Source: Hydrogenobacter sp. T-8
Lineage (GTDB): Bacteria; Aquificota; Aquificia; Aquificales; Aquificaceae
Reading direction: 5' to 3'
Assembly (NCBI RefSeq): GCF_011006175.1
Contig: NZ_CP048795.1
Span: forward strand, 1,480,491 to 1,544,490
DNA length: 64,000 nucleotides
Both the position numbers and the translations under genes were made by a program. Shown in pieces: positions 8,622 through 17,196 of this stretch (its first letter is position 1; every line of letters begins with the position of its first letter). The notes under the pieces were generated by a model. That model was not told the origin of the DNA and did not search any database. It worked only from the letters and a program-made list of their open reading frames with translations.

Positions 8622-10376
8622 TTAGCCCACTAAATACATGGTCTCCGCTTCTACTGCCTTTTTGCCATCTTCTAATATCATATCTCTGTAAGACTTTCCT
8701 GCAGGAACCATAGGAAGCACATTTTCCTCCCTGTCCACGTGGAAGTCCATTATAACGGGCTTGTCCTGAACCCTTAGGGCTTCTTCTATTATCTCTCTCA
8801 CCTCTGAGGGCTTTTCCGCCCTAAAGCCCACCGCACCGCAGGCTTCAGCGAGCTTTACAAAGTCAGGCTGAACGGAAAGGTCTACCTCCGAATATCTTCT
8901 CTCGTAGAAAAGCTCTTGCCACTGACGCACCATGCCCAGATATCCGTTGTTTATTATAGCAACCTTAACTGGCACTCTGTATTGCACCGCAGTAATAAGC
9001 TCCTGCATGGTCATCATAAATGAACCATCTCCGTCTATTACAAACACCTCCTTGTCTGGTCTCCCCAGTTTTGCCCCAATGCCTGCAGGAAAGCCAAAGC
9101 CCATGGTTCCAAGCCCCCCAGAGTTTATAAACTGTCTTGGAAAAGAATATTTATAGAACATGGCGGACCACATTTGATGCTGACCCACGCCTGTGGCGAT
9201 TATAGCTTCGCCCTTGGTAGCCTCGTATATCTGCTCTATTACATACTGAGGTTTTATAACAATGTTGGAGTTTTTATAGGTGAGGGGGTGCTTCTTTTTC
9301 CATGCCTCAATCTGCTCGAGCCATTTCTGTCTTTCCTCTGGGAAGAAGAGCTTTGCACCTTCTCTTTTTATCTCCTCAAGTAGCTTCCTTAGGACTATTT
9401 TCACATCGCCCACTATTGGCACATCCACCACTATGTTCTTGGATATGGAAGCGGGGTCTATGTCTATGTGGATTATCTTTGCCTGAGGAGCAAACTCTTC
9501 TACCTTTCCTGTAACTCTGTCGTCAAAGCGCGCACCCACCGCTATAAGTAGGTCGCAGTTATATACCGCCATATTGGCGTAATATGTGCCGTGCATTCCA
9601 AGCATGTGGAGAGACAGAGGATGAAGCTCTGGGAAGGCACCCTTGCCCATGTTGGTAGTGGTAACTGGTATCTTCATAAGTTCCGCAAGTTCCACAAGCT
9701 CCTTTTGTGCCTCTGCCTGCACCGCTCCACCACCCACATAGAGGACTGGTCTCTTGGCTTCCATTATGAGCCTTACCGCCCTTCTTATCTGCTGGAGGTT
9801 GCCCTCAAGGTGAGGCCTATAGCCGGGAAGGGATTCCTTTACCTCCTCAAGGGAAGGAATTGACACATCGCTGAGCTTTTGTGTTATGTCTTTTGGAATA
9901 TCCACAAGCACGGGTCCTGGTCTTCCAGTCCTTGCTATGTAGAAGGCTTGACGAAGTATGAGAGGTAGGTCTTCTATTCTTTTTACCAAAAAGTTATGCT
10001 TTGTTATAGGTCTTGTTATGCCCACTATGTCCACTTCCTGAAAGGCGTCGTTGCCTATAAGATGAGTGGGGACTTGCCCCGTTATAAAGACCACGGGCAC
10101 AGAGTCCATATAGGCATCCGCTATGGCGGTTACCAAATTCGTAGCTCCTGGTCCAGAGGTGGACATGGCAACACCCACCTTACCCGTAGCCTTTGCGTAG
10201 CCCTCCGCCATATGTCCTGCACCCTGCTCATGTCTTGCAAGGATGTGCCTTATGCCTCCATCTCTGTAGAGGGCATCGTAGACCTCCATTATGGCACCGC
10301 CCGGATGACCAAAGATTATCTCCACACCCTCTTCCTTTAGAGCCTCTATTACAATATCCGCACCCTTTCTTGGCAT
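8622..10376 (-). CDS. ilvB: Acetolactate synthase, large catalytic subunit
   Basis: Thiamine diphosphate enzyme that makes acetolactate or acetohydroxybutyrate for valine, leucine and isoleucine. The 584-residue length is normal. The cofactor-activating glutamate is in [35 protein letters not shown] follows, and the TPP/Mg motif is [15 protein letters not shown]...[12 protein letters not shown] near residue 445. An exact Shine-Dalgarno (GGAGGT, minus strand) precedes the ATG. It is the first gene of a minus-strand series ilvB-ilvN-mntA-hepT-pepA-FAD oxidoreductase. Confidence 0.97.
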   Translation of the reverse strand: MPRKGADIVIEALKEEGVEIIFGHPGGAIMEVYDALYRDGGIRHILARHEQGAGHMAEGYAKATGKVGVAMSTSGPGATNLVTAIADAYMDSVPVVFITGQVPTHLIGNDAFQEVDIVGITRPITKHNFLVKRIEDLPLILRQAFYIARTGRPGPVLVDIPKDITQKLSDVSIPSLEEVKESLPGYRPHLEGNLQQIRRAVRLIMEAKRPVLYVGGGAVQAEAQKELVELAELMKIPVTTTNMGKGAFPELHPLSLHMLGMHGTYYANMAVYNCDLLIAVGARFDDRVTGKVEEFAPQAKIIHIDIDPASISKNIVVDVPIVGDVKIVLRKLLEEIKREGAKLFFPEERQKWLEQIEAWKKKHPLTYKNSNIVIKPQYVIEQIYEATKGEAIIATGVGQHQMWSAMFYKYSFPRQFINSGGLGTMGFGFPAGIGAKLGRPDKEVFVIDGDGSFMMTMQELITAVQYRVPVKVAIINNGYLGMVRQWQELFYERRYSEVDLSVQPDFVKLAEACGAVGFRAEKPSEVREIIEEALRVQDKPVIMDFHVDREENVLPMVPAGKSYRDMILEDGKKAVEAETMYLVG

Positions 10377-10412
10377 CTTCTACCTCCATTCTCAGAATCT
10401 GTAAAGATATAA

Positions 10413-10442
10413 AATATATGCAAGTGTTTAAATTTTGTTAAA
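10413..10442 (-). promoter_or_regulatory. possible sigma70-type promoter for ilvB
   Basis: On the minus strand TTTAAC (10437-10442) and TATATT (10413-10418) are separated by 18 bp, followed by a leader of about 30 nt and a Shine-Dalgarno. The -35 match is moderate in an AT-rich stretch, so this is tentative. Confidence 0.35.
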
Positions 10443-10518
10443 CCTTCCTCACCATAGCATAAGTTCATAAGAATTAGCTTAAATAAGCATTATTAATGAT
10501 CTATTAAACATATTCTTA

Positions 10519-10548
10519 TTGACAGGCTCGCTTTTCAAGGTTTATGAT
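10519..10548 (+). promoter_or_regulatory. near-consensus sigma70 promoter of the sulfide dehydrogenase/Rieske cluster
   Basis: A perfect TTGACA (10519-10524) is followed after 18 bp by TATGAT (10543-10548). The predicted start lies about 24 nt before the ATG at 10579, and AAGGGAGGT (10565-10573) is a strong ribosome site. This is one of the best promoters in the window and suggests high basal expression. Confidence 0.8.
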
Positions 10549-10578
10549 TTTAACCAAATCCTTTAAGGGAGGTAAAGC

Positions 10579-11898
10579 ATGATTACAAGGCGTGACCTTT
10601 TAAAGTCCGCAGGAGTAGGGGCTATTGCTCTGAGTGTTTCCTCACAGCCTGTCTTTGCAGCGGCGGAAAGGGTGGTCAAAATGGAAGCCCTAATGCCCCC
10701 ACCAAAGGGCAACAGGGTGGTAATATGCGGTGGTGGATGGGCAGGTTTAACGGTGGCAAAGTATCTAAAAAAGGAAAACCCAAACATAGAGGTAATTCTC
10801 ATAGAACAAAAACCTGTCTTTTTCTCCTGTCCCATATCTAACCCTTGGCTTGCAGACCTTGTAGGTTTAGACTTTCTACAACACGATTATCTCCAACCTG
10901 CATCCAAATATGGCTACACCTTTATGAACGATAGGGTTATTGCCATAGAAAGGGACAAGAGAAGAGTATACACCACAAGAGGGTATATACAATACGACTA
11001 TCTTGTTTTGGCACCTGGCATAAGGTATAACTATTCCGCATGGTTTGGAGATAACAGGGAACTCGCAAGGCTTACCAAGGTCAACTTCCCTCCCGCATAT
11101 ATACCCGGCTCTGAACATTTGGCTCTTAAGAGAAAGATACACGAATTTGAAGAAGGAGACTTTATCATAGTGGTCCCACCAGGTGCCTACAGGTGTCCAC
11201 CTGCTCCATATGAAAGAGCTTGTATGGTAGCAGAGGTATTCAAGAGAAACAAGGTTAAGGGTAGGGTTATAGTTCTTGATCCCAAGGAAGACATAGCACC
11301 CAAGGGACCAGGTTTTAGAGCAGCCTTTGAACAGGTATATCTTGGCATTATTGAGTATGTGCCAAAGGCTTCCATAAAGGAGATTGACCCAGTAAAGAAA
11401 GTTATAAAGACCACCGCAGGAGACTTTAAGTTTACAGATGCCAACATATCTCCACCCCATCAGGCTGGTGAGCTTGTATGGATGGCGGACCTTATAGCAA
11501 AGGACAAGGAAGGAAAACCAACAGGCTGGGCAGACCAAGACCCGCTTACCTTCCAAGCAAAGGCGGACCCTCATGTGTTCTTGGTAGGTGACGTTATAGG
11601 AGGAGTTCCTTATCCAAAGAGCGGGCATATGGGCAACTCCCAAGGTAAGATAGTGGCAAAGGTCATAGCTTCCAGAATAGCTGGCAAGGAATACAAACCA
11701 ACACTTCCTGACAATACCTGCTACTCCATGGTCAATGGCTCACCACAGGAAGCCATAGTTATAAACGTTACCTATGAATACAACGAAAAGGAAAAGAAGA
11801 TAACACCTAAGCCCAAGACCATAAACGAAAGGTCAGAGGCCCTCGCAAAGGCAACATACGAATGGGCACGAGCCATATACAGGGACATGTTCTCATAA
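10579..11898 (+). CDS. FCSD-type sulfide dehydrogenase flavoprotein (FccB/SoxF-like), Tat-exported
   Basis: A 439-residue flavoprotein of the flavocytochrome c sulfide dehydrogenase group, expected in the periplasm. The start MITRRDLLKSAGVGAIAL is a twin-arginine signal. VVICGGGWAGLTVAKYL binds FAD. Cys 84 in FFSCPISN aligns with the cysteine that carries covalent FAD in Allochromatium FccB. Cys 206 (YRCPPAPYERA) and Cys 381 (DNTCYSM) match the redox-active pair. The C-terminal FCSD domain is complete. No FccA cytochrome is next to it; a Rieske gene and a second flavoprotein follow instead. The electron acceptor is therefore unclear. Sulfide or another reduced sulfur compound is the likely substrate by family. 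Confidence 0.9.
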   Translation: MITRRDLLKSAGVGAIALSVSSQPVFAAAERVVKMEALMPPPKGNRVVICGGGWAGLTVAKYLKKENPNIEVILIEQKPVFFSCPISNPWLADLVGLDFLQHDYLQPASKYGYTFMNDRVIAIERDKRRVYTTRGYIQYDYLVLAPGIRYNYSAWFGDNRELARLTKVNFPPAYIPGSEHLALKRKIHEFEEGDFIIVVPPGAYRCPPAPYERACMVAEVFKRNKVKGRVIVLDPKEDIAPKGPGFRAAFEQVYLGIIEYVPKASIKEIDPVKKVIKTTAGDFKFTDANISPPHQAGELVWMADLIAKDKEGKPTGWADQDPLTFQAKADPHVFLVGDVIGGVPYPKSGHMGNSQGKIVAKVIASRIAGKEYKPTLPDNTCYSMVNGSPQEAIVINVTYEYNEKEKKITPKPKTINERSEALAKATYEWARAIYRDMFS

Positions 11899-11905
11899 TG
11901 TTCTT

Positions 11906-11941
11906 GGGGCGCCCTCCCGCCCCGTTGCAACACATGTTGCA
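11906..11941 (+). other. twin perfect hairpins in the flavoprotein-Rieske gap
   Basis: GGGGCG-CCCTCC-CGCCCC (11906-11923) is directly followed by TGCAAC-ACAT-GTTGCA (11926-11941). Both have perfect 6-bp stems. No T-run follows at once. They could stabilise the upstream message, act as part of a terminator, or bind a protein. Confidence 0.5.
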
Positions 11942-11969
11942 GAAGGGAACAATTTTTATATCTGGAGTT

Positions 11970-11991
11970 GGGTTTTTAAGCCCTTTTCTTT
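11970..11991 (+). terminator. weak rho-independent terminator after the first FCSD gene
   Basis: GGGTT-TTTA-AGCCC (11970-11983, with one G-T pair) is followed by TTTTCTTT. The stem is short. A separate promoter lies just downstream, which supports a transcript end or attenuation here. Confidence 0.45.
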
Positions 11992-12003
11992 ATGGCACTG
12001 AAT

Positions 12004-12034
12004 TTGCATAGTTATCAAGCGAAAAGTTTATAAT
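12004..12034 (+). promoter_or_regulatory. promoter for the Rieske-FCSD2 pair
   Basis: TTGCAT (12004-12009) and a perfect TATAAT (12029-12034) are separated by 19 bp, slightly long. The ATG at 12057 has an AAAGAGG Shine-Dalgarno. The Rieske and second flavoprotein genes could thus be transcribed independently of the first. Confidence 0.55.
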
Positions 12035-12056
12035 AACATCCAAAGAGGTGTGATGC

Positions 12057-12776
12057 ATGGACAGAAGGGATTTTATAAAAACCTGCGGCACTGTAGCTGT
12101 GGTTTCTATGCTAAATAGAGACTTCTTTTCTCAAGCCTTGGCACAACAAAAGGATGGCATGTTTCAGGCATACAAAAAGGCACTCTTGGTAAAACAAGAT
12201 GGTTCTCCTCTAAAGGAAGAAGACATAAAGCCCCATGTAAACTACATATTCTTCTATCCCCATACCGCCACACCCTGCTACCTGCTCAACCTCGGCGAAT
12301 CCATACCGCCGGCGGAAATAAAACTAAAGGATGGCAAAAGCTATAAGTGGGGCGGTGGTGTTGGGTCAAAGAAAAGCATAGTTGCCTACTCCGCCATATG
12401 TGCCCACCAGTGGAGTTATCCAACTCCCCAGTATTCCTTTATTAACTATTACCCACCGGACACACCCTCAGAAACCACAAAAAAGGCTGGAATAATCCAG
12501 TGCTGTGCTCATCTTGCCTTGTATGACCCTAAGGCAGGAGGTAGCGTAATAGACGGACCTGCGGAGTTTCCTCTTGCCTCCATAGTGCTTCAGGAGGAGG
12601 GAGGAAACTTTTATGCGGTTGGCGTCTTGGGCAAAGACCAGTTTCAACAGTTTTTTGACAACTACAGAACAGAACTAAGACAACAGTATGGCTCCACTGC
12701 AAAAGCCAGAGAGTTAGTGGATAAATGTATTGTTATGGAGGTGGATAAATATGTCCAAGCAGTGGTCAGGTGTTAA
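12057..12776 (+). CDS. Tat-exported Rieske [2Fe-2S] protein
   Basis: A 239-residue electron-transfer protein. It starts MDRRDFIKTCGTVAVVSML, a twin-arginine signal. The cluster ligands are C115-x-H117 (ICAHQW) and C149-xx-H152 (CCAH), separated by 31 residues. The disulfide cysteine that follows the first motif in bc1-type Rieske proteins (CTHLGC) is absent, so the cluster is probably of the arsenite oxidase or lower-potential kind. It is not next to cytochrome b, so it is unlikely to be the bc1 subunit. It sits between two FCSD flavoproteins and overlaps the second by 26 bp, which suggests that they work together. Confidence 0.85.
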   Translation: MDRRDFIKTCGTVAVVSMLNRDFFSQALAQQKDGMFQAYKKALLVKQDGSPLKEEDIKPHVNYIFFYPHTATPCYLLNLGESIPPAEIKLKDGKSYKWGGGVGSKKSIVAYSAICAHQWSYPTPQYSFINYYPPDTPSETTKKAGIIQCCAHLALYDPKAGGSVIDGPAEFPLASIVLQEEGGNFYAVGVLGKDQFQQFFDNYRTELRQQYGSTAKARELVDKCIVMEVDKYVQAVVRC

Positions 12777-14007
12777 TAGAAGAGAGTTGATAGGAGGAGC
12801 TGTAGCTTTTGGCTTGACCGCACCATTGATGGTTTATGCAAGAACACAAAAAAGACAAAAGGCTCAAGTAGTCATAGTGGGTGGCGGATATGGAGGCGTT
12901 ACAACCGCCAAGTATCTGAAAAAGGAAAACCCAAACCTTGATGTGGTGCTCATTGAGGAAAGACCCTTTTTCATGTCCTGTCCCATGTCAAACCACTTTC
13001 TTACCGGTCTTATGGAGCTTACACCACTTTGCTTTTCTTACAATGTGTTAGAGGTAAAGCATGGAATAAGAGTCCTAAATGACAAAGTCCTTGGTGTGGA
13101 GCTTGACAAAAAAGTTGTGAGAACTTCTTCTGGTTATATAGCCTACGATTATCTTGTGCTCTCTCCTGGTATAGACTACGACGTAGAAGATAAACCCTTT
13201 TACAAAGAGTCTCTGGTTTACAACCCCCCAGCCTTCAAACCCGGTTCAGAGCATATATACCTCAAAAGGCTTATAGAGGATTTTGAAGGCGGTGATATAG
13301 TAATCACAGTTCCACCACCGCCCTACAGATGCCCACCAGCACCCTACGAGCGCGCAGCTTTGATAGCCAGTATGATAAAGAAAAACAATCTAAAAGCTCA
13401 TATTTACTTTATTGATGCCAATGAAAGGCCCATAATAAACTCAGAGGGCTTTCTATCCGCTTACTATGACCTCTATAAGGACATAGCCACCTACATAACC
13501 TCAGCACAGGTAAGAGATATAGATGTTCACAAAAGGGTGGTGAAGACTTCTCATGGGGATTTTAAGTATGACCTTGCAAACATAATCCCACCCATGAAGG
13601 CAAGCGGACTTCTTGAAGATGCTGGGCTTTTGAGGAAGGGTCAGAAGTGGGTGGAGGTCAATCCTCTAACCTTTGAATCTTCTGTGAAGAATGTGTTCGT
13701 CATAGGTGATGCCTGCCAAAGCTATCTACCAAAGAGTGGATATGCTGCGCATTCAGAAGGTAAGATGGTGGCAAAGATCATAAATGCAAGGATAAAGGGC
13801 AAAGAGGTAAAAGAAGAATACCTGCAGATGATATGCTACGCAATGGTAAGTGACAAGGAAGCCATAATGACAGAGACCGCCTTCAGATACGATACGGTGT
13901 CAAAGAGGTTCGTTCCAACCCATAGGGAGGACAATCAAAGAAAAGAAAGCACTGCCAAAAGATATGAGGAGTGGGCAAGAGGTCTATGGAGAGACCTCTT
14001 CGGTTAA
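12751..14007 (+). CDS. second FCSD-type sulfide dehydrogenase flavoprotein, Tat-exported
   Basis: A 418-residue paralogue of the gene at 10579. The ATG at 12751 is chosen because GGAGGTGG (12737-12744) precedes it and NRRELIGGAVAFGLT then forms a normal Tat signal. VVIVGGGYGGVTTAKYL binds FAD. Cys 77 (FMSCPMSN) matches the covalent FAD cysteine. Cys 194 (YRCPPAPYERA) and Cys 362 (QMICYAM) match the redox pair. The start lies inside the Rieske gene, so the two are translationally linked. The 3' end overlaps rpmI tail to tail by 4 bp. Having two diverged copies with conserved cysteines points to two related substrates or to a heterodimer. Confidence 0.9.
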   Translation: MSKQWSGVNRRELIGGAVAFGLTAPLMVYARTQKRQKAQVVIVGGGYGGVTTAKYLKKENPNLDVVLIEERPFFMSCPMSNHFLTGLMELTPLCFSYNVLEVKHGIRVLNDKVLGVELDKKVVRTSSGYIAYDYLVLSPGIDYDVEDKPFYKESLVYNPPAFKPGSEHIYLKRLIEDFEGGDIVITVPPPPYRCPPAPYERAALIASMIKKNNLKAHIYFIDANERPIINSEGFLSAYYDLYKDIATYITSAQVRDIDVHKRVVKTSHGDFKYDLANIIPPMKASGLLEDAGLLRKGQKWVEVNPLTFESSVKNVFVIGDACQSYLPKSGYAAHSEGKMVAKIINARIKGKEVKEEYLQMICYAMVSDKEAIMTETAFRYDTVSKRFVPTHREDNQRKESTAKRYEEWARGLWRDLFG

Positions 14008-14207
14008 AACTCTTTTAACATTCCTTTTACCTTGTCTTCCCAGCTTGGGTGGACAAGGGTTGCCTTTCTTAGTCTTCTTTTTCTGTCTTTTGCCTTGTGG
14101 GTGTTGTAGTGTGAACCGCCAGCCTTCTGTCTTTTTATCTTTCCCGTTGCGGTTATCTTGAACCTTTTCTTTGCGGACCTGTTAGTTTTCATCTTAACCT
14201 TTGCCAT
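14004..14207 (-). CDS. rpmI: 50S ribosomal protein L35
   Basis: A 67-residue basic protein, MAKVKMKTNRSAKKRF at the start and HILxx-type core replaced by the usual L35 lysine-rich pattern (KDRKRRLRKATLV). The start is set by the Shine-Dalgarno: GGAGGT (minus strand, 14214-14219) is 6 nt before the ATG at 14207, whereas the upstream ATG at 14213 abuts it. It is not in the common infC-rpmI-rplT cluster; no infC or rplT is seen. A TATAAT on the minus strand at 14229-14234 may be its own -10 box. Confidence 0.93.
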   Translation of the reverse strand: MAKVKMKTNRSAKKRFKITATGKIKRQKAGGSHYNTHKAKDRKRRLRKATLVHPSWEDKVKGMLKEF

Positions 14208-14240
14208 ATCCATACCTCCAAGCAGAAAATTATACTACAA

Positions 14241-14759
14241 TCAGCATCCAAGAAGCTCTTTGAGATCCTTTTCCAGCTCTTTGTAAACGCCAAGCCTTAT
14301 GCGGTATATTTTACCATTCTTGTCAAGAAGGTAAGAGGTGGGGAAACCCATGAGCTTTAGTTCCTTTTGGAGGTCTTCTGAAGGTCGGACTATGGTAAAG
14401 GAATAGTTGTTTTCCTTTAAAAACTTTTGCAGATTGCCCTCTGAGCTATCCATGTTGACCGCAAGCACCTCAAAGCCTTTGTTTTTGCATCTTTTGTATT
14501 CCCTCTCAAAGATAGGCATCTCCTCTTTGCAGGGTGGACACCAGGTTGCCCAAAAGTTGAGAAGCACTGCCTTGCCCCTTAGCTCGGAGAGCCTCAGTTC
14601 CTTACCATCAAGTGTCTTAAAGGTAAAGTCTGGGAGAGTTTGCTCCACTGGAGGCTTGTAAGAGTTTTGCAGTTCATCCTCTTGCCTGTGTCTTAGTCCA
14701 AAGAATAGCACCATAAACAGCAATATGCCCGCAAGGATGTAGGGAATATACTTCATCAT
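14241..14759 (-). CDS. TlpA/ResA-type membrane-anchored thioredoxin
   Basis: A 172-residue thiol-disulfide protein anchored by an N-terminal helix (residues 3-22), with its domain outside the inner membrane. NFWATWCPPCKEEMP near residue 69 carries the WCPPC active site of ResA/TlpA proteins. FPTSYLLDKNG supplies the cis-proline. These proteins reduce apocytochrome c cysteines or serve general periplasmic thiol reduction. Cytochrome c genes elsewhere in the window fit this. No strong ribosome site is seen before the ATG. Confidence 0.9.
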   Translation of the reverse strand: MMKYIPYILAGILLFMVLFFGLRHRQEDELQNSYKPPVEQTLPDFTFKTLDGKELRLSELRGKAVLLNFWATWCPPCKEEMPIFEREYKRCKNKGFEVLAVNMDSSEGNLQKFLKENNYSFTIVRPSEDLQKELKLMGFPTSYLLDKNGKIYRIRLGVYKELEKDLKELLGC

Positions 14760-14791
14760 GGTTAATTAATTTACTATAGCCTTATTCCTTT

Positions 14792-15922
14792 TCAAGTGGT
14801 GTATTCCGCATTTATCCTTATGTAATCATAAGTAAGGTCTGAGCTGTAGTAGGTCCAGCTTTCTTTGCCTTCCATAAGGTCAAGGGTTATCTCCACTTCT
14901 TGAGATTCCTCAAGATATTTTTTTGCGGATTCTATAGCCTTTGGGTGGACTCTTCCGTCATACAGCAGGTGGTTGCCCATGTAAACTTTTAGCTTAAACT
15001 GGTCTATGGGAAAGGGGGTTGAGCCTGCGGCGGCCACTATCCTTCCCCAGTTTGGGTCTTTGCCGAAGACTGCGGTCTTCACAAGGTTTGAAACTGCTAC
15101 CGCCTGAGCTATAAGCCTTGCCTTGAGCTGTATAGAAGCGTTTTTCACATGGACTTTTATAACTCTTGTTGCACCCTCTCCATCTTGAACTATTTTTTTG
15201 GCAAGGCTTAGAGAAACCTCCTCTACCGCTTCGCTCACCATCTGAAGATCTTCCTTTAAAAGTCCAAGGCTTATAAGACCAAAGCTGTCATTGGTGCTCA
15301 TACACCCATCCACACTTATGGAGTTAAAGGTCCGCTCATTTATGTCTCTATGAAGCCTTTCTATTACATCTTCCCTGAGGTCTGCATTGGTAAACACAAA
15401 GGCAAGCATGGTGCCCATGTTGGGATGTATCATGCCTGCACCTTTTGCAAAACCAAAAACCTCAAGTCTCCCCTTCTTCACAAAGTCATACTTTGGAAAG
15501 CTGTCGGTGGTGGATACCACCTCGCTTGCCCTTTTTAGGTCAAGGGGCTCAAGAAGTCCGCAGGCCGAGTCTATTGCATTTAGAACATCTCCTATGGGCA
15601 TGGGCTTGCCGATTACCCCTGTGGAGAAAACAAGCACTTCATCCTCCTCAATTTCAAGCCTTTCTGCTACCCTTTTTGCCATAAGCTCCGCATGGGTCAG
15701 CCCATCTTTACCCACTCCACAGTTTGCGTTTCCGCTGTTTATTACCATTGCCCTCACTTTTCCTTTGAAAACCCTCTGTGAATAAAGCACGCTTGCGGAC
15801 TTGAAGTGATTTTTTGTAAAGAGGAAGGAAGCTACGCAGGTCTGAGGAAGAAGAAGCACGAGAAGGTCAGGCTTCCCTCCAGATTTTAATCCCGCCCTTC
15901 CAACACCCATAAGAATATCCAT
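14792..15922 (-). CDS. argJ: Arginine biosynthesis bifunctional protein ArgJ
   Basis: Ornithine acetyltransferase, and possibly N-acetylglutamate synthase, in the cyclic arginine pathway. It self-cleaves into two chains at a threonine. The usual site is MATML; here GMIHPNMGTML near residue 170 keeps the Thr but has Gly before it. STGVIG and the C-terminal KDPNWGR region are conserved. The reported start at 15985 would overlap the protease gene; MDILMGVGRAG at 15922 fits the family start better. It lies 14 bp after the M48 gene in the same direction. No clear Shine-Dalgarno. Confidence 0.93.
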   Translation of the reverse strand: MDILMGVGRAGLKSGGKPDLLVLLLPQTCVASFLFTKNHFKSASVLYSQRVFKGKVRAMVINSGNANCGVGKDGLTHAELMAKRVAERLEIEEDEVLVFSTGVIGKPMPIGDVLNAIDSACGLLEPLDLKRASEVVSTTDSFPKYDFVKKGRLEVFGFAKGAGMIHPNMGTMLAFVFTNADLREDVIERLHRDINERTFNSISVDGCMSTNDSFGLISLGLLKEDLQMVSEAVEEVSLSLAKKIVQDGEGATRVIKVHVKNASIQLKARLIAQAVAVSNLVKTAVFGKDPNWGRIVAAAGSTPFPIDQFKLKVYMGNHLLYDGRVHPKAIESAKKYLEESQEVEITLDLMEGKESWTYYSSDLTYDYIRINAEYTT

Positions 15923-15936
15923 AAGGAAAAATTCTA

Positions 15937-17196
15937 TCACATACCGCCGAGTCTTCTTAGTCTTTCTTTTGCATCTGATGCCCACTCTGCCTTTCCTTGA
16001 GATAGCTCAAGAGCGGTTCTATAGTGTTCTAACGCTTTGGACACTTGACCCATTGCTTCGTAGTTTCTGCCTAGATAGTAATGGGTGCTTGCATGGTCTG
16101 GTATAAGCTGTCTTGCCCTCTGAAGGTATCTTAGGGATTCCTCATTTTTCCTTTGGAAGAATTTAACATAGGCGTAGACATAGTTTGTAAGGAAAACATC
16201 GGGCATGGTTTCCAGAGCAAGCCTTGACTGCCTTTCAGCTTCCTCAAGCCTTCTTTCGTTGGCAAGAATGTATGCCATATAAGCCCTTGCCACATAGTTC
16301 TCTGGGTATAACTCCACCGCCCTCTGAAAGTGTGTAAGAGCAAGGCTGTAATCCCTATTGGAAAAGGCTTTGCTTCCCTTCTTGAACTCCTCAAAGGAGG
16401 GTTGAGTTTTTAAAAGTTTAGCCTTCATACGCTGAAAATCCTGGGTGTCTGTTATGAAAGCACCCTGAGGTCTAAGTTTCTGTATTTCCCCTTTGGCTTC
16501 CGCAATCCTTGTTTCTGGAAGAGGGTGTGTGGAGAGCCACTCTGGTGGTCTGCCTCCCCTTTCCATAGATTTGAACATCTCAAACACTCCTATAATACCC
16601 ATTGGGTCATAACCAGCTCTGTGGGTGTAGAGTATGCCCAGCTGGTCCGCCTCCCTTTCTTGGTCTCTGCTGAACTTAAGGCTCAAAAGTCCTGCTCCCA
16701 CCTGACCAAACTGAAGCAGTGCTTGTCCGTATGGCTTGTCGCCTACAAGAAGGGCTCCAATATTGAGAAGAAGGTTCAGTCCAAACTGCTTTTCAAGAAA
16801 CCTCGCATGATGCCTTGCGTTTATATGCCCCAGCTCGTGTCCCAAGACGCTTGCAAGCTCGCTTTCAGAGTTTAGCTTCATAAACAGTCCCCTCGTTATC
16901 ATCACAGGACCACCAGGAAGGGCAAAAGCATTTATCAGTGAGGAGTTAACCACATAAAACTCGTAGGGTAGTCTCCTCTCTGTATGCTTTACCAGTGATC
17001 TCCCAACACTTCTTACGTATTCTTGCACTTCCCTGTCTGGATAAAGACCGTCAAACTCCTCAATGGCGTAGGGAACATAAGCCTTGCCTATTTCTATTTC
17101 TCTGCTTTCGGGTAAGAGGTTCAAAAAGGGTCTCCTCGCAGACACATCCGCACAGCTGAGAAGTGTTGAAAGGAGCACAATAATAAGAAGCCTCAT
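15937..17196 (-). CDS. M48 metalloprotease lipoprotein with TPR repeats (BepA/YfgC-like)
   Basis: A 419-residue periplasmic zinc protease of the outer-membrane quality-control type. The start MRLLIIVLLSTLLSC is a lipoprotein signal with lipobox LLSC. The zinc motif HELGHINARHH is at about residue 125, and the third ligand is in READQLG. The C-terminal 170 residues hold at least three tetratricopeptide repeats. The start at 17196 forms an ATGA overlap with hemW, which supports it over the longer reading to 17229. Confidence 0.92.
   Translation of the reverse strand: MRLLIIVLLSTLLSCADVSARRPFLNLLPESREIEIGKAYVPYAIEEFDGLYPDREVQEYVRSVGRSLVKHTERRLPYEFYVVNSSLINAFALPGGPVMITRGLFMKLNSESELASVLGHELGHINARHHARFLEKQFGLNLLLNIGALLVGDKPYGQALLQFGQVGAGLLSLKFSRDQEREADQLGILYTHRAGYDPMGIIGVFEMFKSMERGGRPPEWLSTHPLPETRIAEAKGEIQKLRPQGAFITDTQDFQRMKAKLLKTQPSFEEFKKGSKAFSNRDYSLALTHFQRAVELYPENYVARAYMAYILANERRLEEAERQSRLALETMPDVFLTNYVYAYVKFFQRKNEESLRYLQRARQLIPDHASTHYYLGRNYEAMGQVSKALEHYRTALELSQGKAEWASDAKERLRRLGGM

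Noticed and set aside
10876-11643. 255-codon antisense frame inside the first FCSD gene
   Set aside because: The sense frame has clear FAD and FCSD motifs; the antisense product has no recognisable pattern and is a shadow.
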